Source: Anaerolineales bacterium UBA2317 (GTDB taxonomy: Bacteria; Chloroflexota; Anaerolineae; Anaerolineales; Villigracilaceae). Taken from it: DNA of 59,002 nt. The notes beneath the pieces are model-generated. The model had not been told where the DNA came from, searched no databases, and saw only the letters and a list, made by a program, of their open reading frames with translations. The position numbers and the translations under genes were made by a program. Shown piece after piece: positions 49,444 to 57,748 of this stretch. How positions within the stretch are numbered: the first letter of the stretch is position 1; each line of letters starts with the position of its first letter. The DNA is taken from positions 11,615 to 70,616 of the forward strand of contig DDVH01000039.1 in the NCBI GenBank assembly GCA_002345215.1, in the 5' to 3' direction.

Positions 49444-51093
49444 TTACTTAATGAGTGATTTTACTTCTTCGAGGAACTCATCATTCAAAAAGTCACCTTT
49501 TTGTAACAAAGCTTGGATATGCCCTCCTAAACGACTTTTTTCATCAGGAGTTAGTTCTTTTGCTGTCACGACAATCACTGGAATAGTAGAAGTCTCTTGT
49601 TTTTTTCGAAGCTCTTCGATGACAGTGAAGCCATCCATTTCGGGCATCATTAAGTCAATCACTACTAAATCTGGTAATTCACTTTGGATTAATTCAAGTC
49701 CTTCACGTCCATTGGCGGCTTCTAAAATGGTGAAGTTACCTTGTGATTGTAAAATGCGTCGTATCAAACGGCGTGCTTCGGTTGTATCTTCTACAATCAC
49801 AATTCGTGGGAATCTTTCTGGAGCAACTTCTGTCAGGGCTGAAAGCAAACCTTCTTGAGGTGTTTCTGTTGATGGGAACTTAACATCACGTGACCAGTTA
49901 TCGCCTAACACAATCGGTTCAGCCGGTAAAGTGTGACCTGTGCAATTGACCACGACAGTGTCACTCGGTTTGATGACTCCCGCGCGAATCAGTTTAAATA
50001 AACCTGCAAATGCAACACCTGCGGCAGGTTCGGCTGAAATGCCTTCCATTTTTGCTAAGACATGCATGGCACGGTGTGCATCTTCATCACTGACACTTTC
50101 AAAGACACCATTGGTATTGTTTACATAAGCACGCAAAAATTCATACGCACGTCCCGGGTCACCAGTGGCTAAGGTTTCAATTCTTGTTTTTGGATTAAGT
50201 ACTGGCTCTGCTTTTTCTAAACCCTTTTTCCAACTGTCAACCATGGGCGCGCAACCTTCAGTTTGAATAGGTGCAAAGGCAGGGATTTTATCCGTCCAAC
50301 CCATTTGTTGCATTTCACGAAAACCTTTATATACACCAATCGGTCCCATGCCACCACTGATGGCTTGCACATACCAATCTGGTGTGCGCCATGGTGTTGA
50401 TTCGCCTTCACCTTGAATGGCGGTGAGTTGTTCGGAGATTTCAAAAGCAATCGTTTTCATTGCCTCAATAGATGTAATAGTACGTGCGCCCATATCTAAA
50501 TATAATTTTCTTTGACGAGCAAATTCAGCTGCCACTTGTTTACATTGGTCATACGAGCCGGTGATTTTAATCACTTGACTGCCATACAATGCGATTTCAC
50601 GCATCTTGACTCCGGGCACAAGGCTAGTGACAAATGCCCACAACTTCATCCCTGCGCGAGAGGCATACGCGGAATAAGCAATTGCCACGTTCCCGGTGGA
50701 AGCGGCGACCAATTCTGTAATCCCGGCTTCTTTTAATGCGGCAATCGTCACTGCCGCTTGGCGGTCTTTGAAAGAAGCAGTTGGTCCTTGGCGTTCGTCT
50801 TTGATGTAAATGTTTGGGCAACCGAGCATCATCCCCAAATTCACGGCACGAACTAAAGGTGTATTGCCTTCACCCAATGAAAGGCTGATGTTTGGGTTTC
50901 GGACTGGCAATAATTCTTTATAACGCCATAAGTCTGAACTTCTTCCCATTAATTTGGAAGGTAGAGTTTTACCGATTAATTCGTAATCGTATTCTGCTTC
51001 ACGCCATTGGCTGTTACATTTTGGGCAAGTAGTAGAAGTAGGGTAGTATGGCGCATTATGCCCACAATCTAGGCATTTGATGATGAAAGACAC
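49444..51093 (-). CDS. threonine synthase-like PLP enzyme fused to a receiver domain
   Basis: A 549-residue fusion. Residues 1-405: zinc-ribbon (CLDCG...CPKC, 7-26) and a fold type II PLP enzyme with SFKDRQA (PLP Lys 109), ASTGNVAIAYSAYASRAG, ISGGMGPIGVYKG and NCTGHTLPAEP. The layout fits threonine synthase (O-phosphohomoserine to threonine) or close relatives such as cysteate synthase. Residues 428-549: CheY-like receiver with IVEDTT (acidic pair 435-436), phospho-acceptor Asp 480 (VVIDLMMPEMDG), Thr 510 and Lys 532. The receiver ends (LLQKGDF...FLEEVKSLIK) like the last receiver of the upstream hybrid kinase. GTG start with AGGAG upstream. Confidence 0.92.
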   Translation of the reverse strand: MSFIIKCLDCGHNAPYYPTSTTCPKCNSQWREAEYDYELIGKTLPSKLMGRSSDLWRYKELLPVRNPNISLSLGEGNTPLVRAVNLGMMLGCPNIYIKDERQGPTASFKDRQAAVTIAALKEAGITELVAASTGNVAIAYSAYASRAGMKLWAFVTSLVPGVKMREIALYGSQVIKITGSYDQCKQVAAEFARQRKLYLDMGARTITSIEAMKTIAFEISEQLTAIQGEGESTPWRTPDWYVQAISGGMGPIGVYKGFREMQQMGWTDKIPAFAPIQTEGCAPMVDSWKKGLEKAEPVLNPKTRIETLATGDPGRAYEFLRAYVNNTNGVFESVSDEDAHRAMHVLAKMEGISAEPAAGVAFAGLFKLIRAGVIKPSDTVVVNCTGHTLPAEPIVLGDNWSRDVKFPSTETPQEGLLSALTEVAPERFPRIVIVEDTTEARRLIRRILQSQGNFTILEAANGREGLELIQSELPDLVVIDLMMPEMDGFTVIEELRKKQETSTIPVIVVTAKELTPDEKSRLGGHIQALLQKGDFLNDEFLEEVKSLIK

Positions 51094-51119
51094 GTTGAAT
51101 GAGTCTCCTGACGGATAAA

Positions 51120-51153
51120 TTGATTACGCCGCCGTTTACGGCGGCGTAATCAA
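51120..51153. terminator. 15-bp stem hairpin between hybrid kinase and ThrC-receiver genes
   Basis: ttgattacgccgccg, 4-base loop, perfect complement; only a weak T tract follows on minus, so partial termination or mRNA-end protection is likely. Confidence 0.65.
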
Positions 51154-51163
51154 ATCATATCAT

Positions 51164-54100
51164 TTATTTTGAATTTTGAATTCTTTCCAATGACCTTTGA
51201 ATGGATGTCAGCAATTCTTTTTCGTTGAAAGAACCTTTTGTCAACAGTCGCTGACCAAATTCTTTCAATTGATTCTTTTGTTCAACAGTTACTTCCATAC
51301 CACTAATCACAATGGTCGGAATCTCGCGCAACTTTTTATCGCCTTGCAACTTTTCGAGGAGTTGGAATCCGTCGAGGTCTGGCATAAACAGGTCGAGGAT
51401 AATGGCGTGAGGCGGGTTGCCCGAAGAGATAATGTTCCAACCGCTGAATCCACTATCTGCCAGAATCGGTTTGTATCTGCCATCATCACTTAACATTTTT
51501 CCAATCAAGCGCAAGTCGTTGGGGTTGTCATCAATAATCAACACTTCACGAATTGAGCCATCCGTATTTAATTTATCCAACGCGTTGACAATATCTTCTT
51601 CAAGAATCGGCTTTACCAAATAATCAGACGCACCGAGATTGAAACCTTTTTCTAAATCTTCGATGATGCTACAAATAATGACCGGATAATGGCGCGTATC
51701 GGGGTCACTCTTTAGTGCATCTAAAACTGTCCAACCTTCGATGCCCGGCATCATAATATCTAATGTGATGGCGAACGGCTTAAGCTGTTTGACTTTTTCA
51801 ACCGCACGCGTCGCGTCTGTCAACGGGACAACCTGATAGCCCTGCGGATGCAAATATCTCTCGTACAAACTGATGACTTGCATATCATCGTCAATGGCTA
51901 AGATGACTTTGTCTCCCGCAATGCTTTCACCTTCTTTTGGATAGATTGGCAAGGTGAAATGGAATTTACTACCTTTGCCTTCTTCTGACTCGACCCAAAT
52001 TTCACCGCCGTGCATGTTGATTAATTGCTTACAAATTGATAAACCTAAACCTGTACCACCAGTCTTACGTGTGGGTGAAGCGTCCACTTGTGAAAATGGT
52101 TGGAAGAGTTTTTCTTGGTCGGCTTTGGAAATACCAGCACCGGTATCATTGACACTGACTTTAACTTCATTGCGTCCATTATTTTTATATAAGCTAATGT
52201 CAACTGTAATTTCACCTTCTTCAGTGAATTTTGCGGCGTTAGATAACAAGTTAATCATCACTTGACGCACACGAATCGCATCGGCTTTGACGGGTGGTAA
52301 ATCAGGTTCGATGTTGCGTTTCATTTGAATCGGTTTGTCTTTAATCAAACCGCTCATGGTGGATAGCACACTGGCTGATAAATCGGCGATGTTGACTTCG
52401 TCGAATGCCAATTCCATTTTGCCCGCTTCAATTTTTGCAAGGTCGAGGATGTCGTTGATGAGACCAAGCAAATGCTGACCTGAGTTATAAATCGCTGTCA
52501 AATCTTGTTGCATTAAATCAGTGACAGGACCATCTATCCCCTTAAGAATGACGCGTGAGAAACCAATGATGGAGTTCAACGGTGTACGTAATTCATGACT
52601 CATGTTTGCAAGGAATTGACTCTTTAAGCGGTCAATCTCACGCATTTCCATCACGGCTTGTTGTGAAAGTTCAAACGAACGCGCGTTATCAATCGCCACA
52701 GCCACTTGGTCGGCTAAGGTTTGTAAAACGGAAATTTCATCTTCTGAAAAGGCATTTACGTTTTTGGATTGAATATCAATTACGCCGATGATGCGTGAAC
52801 CAATTCTCAATGGAATTGCGGCTTCAGCACGCGTTTCTGGAAGTAATGGATTGAATTTATGAAGCGGGTCTTGGGTTGTATCATTGACGATGATTGGCTC
52901 GCCATTTGATGAAACCTTACCCACAATTGATTTATCATCAATTGCCAATGAGTGACCAGCCTTTTTCATTTCAGCCCCAGCATTACCGGTGGCTTCACGC
53001 AAGATAGCATTGAATCCAGTTTCTTCTGAAATAAAAATCGCGGCGTGATAAAAATTAAAGCGTTCTGTAATGAGGCTTACCGTTTTTGCAAAAATCGTGT
53101 TAAGGTCTAATGTTGAGGTGACGATTTTTCCAATTTCAGCCGACACAGCCAAGTATTGATTACGGCGTTGAATTGCTTCTTCTGCTTTTTTACGTTCAGT
53201 AATATCTCTTGCAACCCAGAATACTTTATCTTCTGAAAGTCTGGTGAGGTTTGCTAAACGCCAACTTTTTTCACCTTCAACATCTAATTCATATTCAATT
53301 TGAACTCTTTCTGTGCCTGCTAGTGTTTTTTGAATGCTTTCCACAAAATAGTCGGCTAGTTTTTTATCTAGCACTTCGTGCATGTATTTACCAACTAATT
53401 CGCTAGCAGGGCGAAACATAACCGATGGATTGGTGCTGGCAACTTGATCGTAACGCCCTTCTTTTGTAATCACCATAACCACATCATCCATGGCGGAGAA
53501 GAGCGCGCGCAAGTTTGTTTCGGATTGCTCTATTTTTTCAAATAGCGTGCTTTTTTGAATTGCAGTGGCTGTTTGGAACACAATCGTTTCGAGAATACGA
53601 ACTTCATCTTGCGTAACAACGCGCTCTGGTTCATAAAAATCTACGCCGATGGTTCCAATCACTTCATCTTCAGCCAGCAAGGGCAATATCAATAAATTTT
53701 TTGTGCCACGTTGTTTGAGAATATCTTTGATGTTTGTTGTAAGCGGATTGTTTTCAACATCTTTGATAAACAAAGGTTTGCGTGAGCGAATCACCTCTTC
53801 GGTAGCTGGGCTTCCCTTAATTGGAATTGCTAAACCAATATCATTTGAGCGTTCAAAATTTACGCTGGCATCAGCAGTGAGGACAAGCATCGTTTTGTCT
53901 TCGTTCATTAGCGTAATGCCAACATGACCCGCATTTAGTAATTGCGCTAAATTATCTGCAATGGTTTGCAGTGTACTCTTTAAATCTAACGAAGCCGATA
54001 CAGACGAAACGACTTGGTTAACAACGGTTAACTCTTGTGCGCGTCTTTGTGTTTCTTGAAACAAACGCGCATTTTCTAATGCTAAAGAAAGTTGGTCAGT

Positions 54101-54478
54101 TACTTGCTTAATCAACAGCTGTTCATCGGTTGTCCATGCGCGGTTGTCGGTTTCATCAATCAAGCGTAAGGTTGCCCAATCAGTTTCACCAACTTGAAAA
54201 TTCGTAGCATAAATTGAACCGCCGTTTGTATCTGGTGTTGGCGCAACAATTTCTGGCAACACTATTTTGCTAGCCTGCTTGGCGACAGGTAATTTTGTTA
54301 AGGCAGGAGCAAGTATTTCAGGTTTAGAAGCAGGCTTGACCGTAGTATTGTGAGGCGGAGGAATTACCGCTTCTTTCTTAACGGGAGGCTTGCTCTTCTT
54401 ACCCGAATCATTCTTTTCGGGTTGAATATCCTGAAAGAGCTTATCAAGCCGCTTGTTTGTTTTCTGTTTCTTTGACAT
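51164..54478 (-). CDS. hybrid GAF/PAS histidine kinase with two receivers
   Basis: An 1104-residue cytoplasmic protein. N-terminus MSKKQKTNKRLDKLFQDIQ, then a Lys/Pro/Ala-rich linker to about 82, half a GAF domain (WATLRLIDETDNRAWTTDE..., 88-145), full GAF (155-305), PAS (310-435), GAF (445-600), HisKA with SHELRTPLN (His about 627), HATPase_c (NLLSNAAKF, GTGLGLSIC), receiver 1 (Asp about 904) and receiver 2 (Asp about 1029). So phospho-transfer can occur to two internal receivers. Start overlaps the parA stop by 35 bases, showing coupling. Confidence 0.92.
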   Translation of the reverse strand: MSKKQKTNKRLDKLFQDIQPEKNDSGKKSKPPVKKEAVIPPPHNTTVKPASKPEILAPALTKLPVAKQASKIVLPEIVAPTPDTNGGSIYATNFQVGETDWATLRLIDETDNRAWTTDEQLLIKQVTDQLSLALENARLFQETQRRAQELTVVNQVVSSVSASLDLKSTLQTIADNLAQLLNAGHVGITLMNEDKTMLVLTADASVNFERSNDIGLAIPIKGSPATEEVIRSRKPLFIKDVENNPLTTNIKDILKQRGTKNLLILPLLAEDEVIGTIGVDFYEPERVVTQDEVRILETIVFQTATAIQKSTLFEKIEQSETNLRALFSAMDDVVMVITKEGRYDQVASTNPSVMFRPASELVGKYMHEVLDKKLADYFVESIQKTLAGTERVQIEYELDVEGEKSWRLANLTRLSEDKVFWVARDITERKKAEEAIQRRNQYLAVSAEIGKIVTSTLDLNTIFAKTVSLITERFNFYHAAIFISEETGFNAILREATGNAGAEMKKAGHSLAIDDKSIVGKVSSNGEPIIVNDTTQDPLHKFNPLLPETRAEAAIPLRIGSRIIGVIDIQSKNVNAFSEDEISVLQTLADQVAVAIDNARSFELSQQAVMEMREIDRLKSQFLANMSHELRTPLNSIIGFSRVILKGIDGPVTDLMQQDLTAIYNSGQHLLGLINDILDLAKIEAGKMELAFDEVNIADLSASVLSTMSGLIKDKPIQMKRNIEPDLPPVKADAIRVRQVMINLLSNAAKFTEEGEITVDISLYKNNGRNEVKVSVNDTGAGISKADQEKLFQPFSQVDASPTRKTGGTGLGLSICKQLINMHGGEIWVESEEGKGSKFHFTLPIYPKEGESIAGDKVILAIDDDMQVISLYERYLHPQGYQVVPLTDATRAVEKVKQLKPFAITLDIMMPGIEGWTVLDALKSDPDTRHYPVIICSIIEDLEKGFNLGASDYLVKPILEEDIVNALDKLNTDGSIREVLIIDDNPNDLRLIGKMLSDDGRYKPILADSGFSGWNIISSGNPPHAIILDLFMPDLDGFQLLEKLQGDKKLREIPTIVISGMEVTVEQKNQLKEFGQRLLTKGSFNEKELLTSIQRSLERIQNSK

Positions 54479-55232
54479 ATTCCATTAACTCCTGGGCTAA
54501 CACGCGATACTGTGTAGAACCGCGCGCGCCAGATTTATATTGTGTAATGGGTAACCCAGCAATTGGGCTTTCGCGTAATTTCGTGTCGAGCTCAATAACC
54601 GTGCTTAATACACCTGTGCCAAATGTGCTTCTGAGTTGTTCGTGAATGTTACGATGCGTTTTGTTTCTTCTATCTAACATAGTAACCAAGATTCGATAAG
54701 CGAGATTCGGGTTATCTACTTCACGTGTGCGACGAATCAAGCCCATCATGTTTCGCAAAGCATAAGCAGAAAAATATTCTGCTTGCGTTGGTATCAATAA
54801 CAAATCTGCGGCGGCGAGTGCATTACGAGTAATGGCTCCTAACGCTGGCGGACAATCTAAGACGATGTAATCATACGGAAGATTGGGTGTTCCTTTAATG
54901 GCTCTTTGTAAAATGGTTGTGTAATTGGTGCGCACTGGTAAAAATTGTTCCGATGTTTCAATGCGCGAACTGGATGGAATCAAATCTAAATTTTCAATTT
55001 CAGTTTTGCGGCGCACGCTTAGTATAGGCGTGTTATCTAACATGATATGGCTAGAAGTTAATTCCGCTTCGCCTGGCTCAAAGCCTACGCCTAATGTGAG
55101 GTTGGCTTGTGCGTCTAAGTCCACTAATAAAACGCGGTTGCCTAATTCTGCCAGTGCGGCTCCGAGTGAAAGGGTAGTGGTGGTTTTTGCCACGCCGCCT
55201 TTTTCATTTGATACTGCTAAAGTTTTTAACAT
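54444..55232 (-). CDS. ParA/MinD-type ATPase
   Basis: 262 residues. Deviant Walker A KGGVAKTTTTLSLG with signature Lys, LLVDLDAQAN (Walker A'), YDYIVLDCPPALG (Walker B), and PTQAEYFSAYALRNM. ParA ATPases place DNA or protein cargo by gradients on the nucleoid. No ParB or parS is near. It sits inside a sensor operon, between a dCACHE-GAF sensor and a hybrid kinase, which fits the orphan ParA-like proteins that position chemoreceptor or other signalling clusters. The gene after it overlaps by 35 bases. Confidence 0.9.
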   Translation of the reverse strand: MLKTLAVSNEKGGVAKTTTTLSLGAALAELGNRVLLVDLDAQANLTLGVGFEPGEAELTSSHIMLDNTPILSVRRKTEIENLDLIPSSSRIETSEQFLPVRTNYTTILQRAIKGTPNLPYDYIVLDCPPALGAITRNALAAADLLLIPTQAEYFSAYALRNMMGLIRRTREVDNPNLAYRILVTMLDRRNKTHRNIHEQLRSTFGTGVLSTVIELDTKLRESPIAGLPITQYKSGARGSTQYRVLAQELMEYVKETENKQAA

Positions 55233-55281
55233 AGTTCCTCTTTACTCAATTACACAAAATACTTTTGATAAAAATTTTGGT

Positions 55282-57747
55282 TTATTTATCTGGTGATGTA
55301 ACTTTCTGTGGCACAATTTCAATGCGCGAAACTTTCAATGCTTCACGTAATTCTTTAATTGCTGTTTCTAGCATCTCACGCGGGTCGTTGGTGGAACGAA
55401 TCTTTGCAGTAATGTCTGATACTAAATGCTCGCGTTCTGCACGACGAGATGTTTCATCAAACAGTCTTGCATTTTCAGCAAAGATGCCAACACGGTCAGC
55501 CACAGCGTGAATCAATTCCATTTGGTCGGCTTTGATGTGTTCTTGTTTTGGAACAAGCACTGCCAATTCACCAACCGTTTGCCCACGAATAATAATTGGC
55601 ACAGAAATGCTTTTACGGTCTGTGCTGACAATTTCAGGCATTTGTTCTTCTGCAATTGGGATTGTGCCTGCTGGTGTATAACGATACCCAGCGATTCGGC
55701 TTTCTTGTGAAAGTGACTTCCATGTTTCAGTAAAGTATTGACGTGAAACCGCTTCTGCCTCTGCAAGTGATTTTTGAGTCTGCTCATACAGGCGTGCATT
55801 TTGAATCGCTAAACTTACTTGCTCTGCTAATGTACCCAATACATCTACATCTTCTTCTGTAAACGCATTTGATTCTGTACTTTGCACATCCAGCGCGCCA
55901 ATAATTTGACCAGCAATCGTCAATGGAAGTGCCATTTCAGAACGCGTTTCTGGAAGGTCGGGATTGTTGAAGTAAACCGCATCACTTCCCACGTCTAGCG
56001 CGATGCGTGGTCTTCCTACTCCAGTAACATAGCCTACAATACCTTGTTCACCAATCTTTAATTGATGTCCACGTTTTAACATGCGCTTGCCGCCTTCACT
56101 ATTCGCGGCACCTAAGATAGCATATTGATTGCCAGCATCGTTCAAGAAAATACCTGTGTGATAAAAACCAAATTGTTCGCTAATCACTTGTGAAATTTGT
56201 GGTAACAATTCTTGTAAGTTTTGTGTAGCGTTAATAGCTTGTGTTACTTTTGCAATGGCTTCATATTGTTTGCTACGTCGTTCGTTCTTTTCTAAAGATT
56301 CTTGTAATTCGGCAGTTCTTTCATGCACGCGTTGTTCCAATGATTGCACCATTTCTTTGATATTAGCAGTCATTGTATTTAACGTCGTTGAAAGTGTACC
56401 AATTTCATCTTTTGTTTCAACTTCTGCTTTGGCATCAAAATTACCAGCAATAATTTCATTCGCCACACGCGTCAATGATTGTAGTGGTGTGGTTAAACGA
56501 TTTCCAATTGCTAACGAAGTGATAGAGGCTAAAACAAAAATACCTGCTATCAACAAAAGACTAATTGCAATTGTGTTTCTGGTCTCTTGTTGAATTTGGC
56601 TTTTGACAATGGCTGTTTCGGTCAACATTTCAATAGCTGGCACAACAATGACGAGTTTGTAATTTACTTCTGGCACTTGTTGAAATGCGACAAATCTTTC
56701 GCTTCCATTTAGTGAGATGTTAAAAACGCCTCTTTCTCCAGTGGAAACTTGATTCAAAATTTCAAACAATTCTACAGGGGCATCAGGTACTGTAGTTGAA
56801 TCCATCACCTGACCAAAGTTTTGAGTGGCATCTACAATACCGAAGTCACTATAGCCTTGTTGAGGCAATGCCATCAAGCGATTGTCACTATCTATCAGAA
56901 ATGCATAACCTGTTTCACCAACGCGAATGTTTGAAACGACATTCGTAATTTGAGTCAATTGCACATCCATGGCGGCAACACCCTGGAAGCGATTTTGAGC
57001 ATTAAACACTGGCACACTGGTTGTTATGACTAAACCATTCAATGCCGCATCTTGATATGGCGTTGACCAAACAACTTCGCGGTCTGGGTTATTTGTAGGT
57101 TCTGCATCTACATACCATACACGTCCAGTCACATCAAAATCTGGTGGAACGATATTGGCTAAATCTATATTTGGGTAGTAAACGGTTTCTTTTAATATTC
57201 CGCCGAAATAAATTGCCACAATATCGGGGTTATCTTCAAGAAATGACGGAATCATCAATTCGGTGTGTTTGAGCGAATTTAATTTTCGGGCGAGTGTATC
57301 AGTGAGTGGTACATCAGCTGGAATGAAGATAGATGATGCTTCATCATTGCTATTGTCCCAACTGCCATTTTCAAGCCGTGAGAGCGATGTGTTTGCATCC
57401 CAATACATGCCACTATCAAGACTAGTGCGTTTATTCAAAATATCTTCAACAGTAGAACCGATAACAGCAGTGTCACTGCTTAGGGCGGTAAAAAAGCTAT
57501 TTAATAATGCGGCTTGTTCACTACTTGTAGAGGCTAAGTTTTCTTCTACTCGATTGCGGATATTACCTTCAAGTTGTGAAGTTAATTGACTGCCTGCTTG
57601 TTGAGTTCTGTAATACACATACGCACCTAAACTCAAAATGACGAAGAATGTAATCAGCATATTGCTGAGAGTCAATTTCGAGCGTAGGTTGAGGCGTCCG
57701 AAGGCAGTATTCTCTAGCCAGTCAAAGAAACGGAAGCGGTTTTTCAT
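55282..57747 (-). CDS. membrane dCACHE-HAMP-GAF-GAF sensor without output domain
   Basis: About 821 residues from ATG 57747. Membrane helix near 30-50, outside dCACHE-type sensor (60-370; VWYVDAEPTNNPDREVVWSTPYQDAALNGLVITTSVPV, GETGYAFLID), second helix near 395-417, HAMP (420-470), coiled coil, then GAF 1 (FGFYHTGIFL..., 505-660) and GAF 2 (675-780) and a helical end. There is no kinase, cyclase or methyl-accepting domain, so it likely works as a scaffold or input partner for the hybrid kinase downstream. Starts one base after the upstream sensor's stop with GGAGG inside that gene's end. Confidence 0.88.
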   Translation of the reverse strand: MKNRFRFFDWLENTAFGRLNLRSKLTLSNMLITFFVILSLGAYVYYRTQQAGSQLTSQLEGNIRNRVEENLASTSSEQAALLNSFFTALSSDTAVIGSTVEDILNKRTSLDSGMYWDANTSLSRLENGSWDNSNDEASSIFIPADVPLTDTLARKLNSLKHTELMIPSFLEDNPDIVAIYFGGILKETVYYPNIDLANIVPPDFDVTGRVWYVDAEPTNNPDREVVWSTPYQDAALNGLVITTSVPVFNAQNRFQGVAAMDVQLTQITNVVSNIRVGETGYAFLIDSDNRLMALPQQGYSDFGIVDATQNFGQVMDSTTVPDAPVELFEILNQVSTGERGVFNISLNGSERFVAFQQVPEVNYKLVIVVPAIEMLTETAIVKSQIQQETRNTIAISLLLIAGIFVLASITSLAIGNRLTTPLQSLTRVANEIIAGNFDAKAEVETKDEIGTLSTTLNTMTANIKEMVQSLEQRVHERTAELQESLEKNERRSKQYEAIAKVTQAINATQNLQELLPQISQVISEQFGFYHTGIFLNDAGNQYAILGAANSEGGKRMLKRGHQLKIGEQGIVGYVTGVGRPRIALDVGSDAVYFNNPDLPETRSEMALPLTIAGQIIGALDVQSTESNAFTEEDVDVLGTLAEQVSLAIQNARLYEQTQKSLAEAEAVSRQYFTETWKSLSQESRIAGYRYTPAGTIPIAEEQMPEIVSTDRKSISVPIIIRGQTVGELAVLVPKQEHIKADQMELIHAVADRVGIFAENARLFDETSRRAEREHLVSDITAKIRSTNDPREMLETAIKELREALKVSRIEIVPQKVTSPDK

Positions 57748-57748
57748 C

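Noticed and set aside
54444..55232. Plasmid or chromosome partition locus
   Set aside because: No ParB gene, parS-like inverted repeats or replication gene is next to it; context is signalling.
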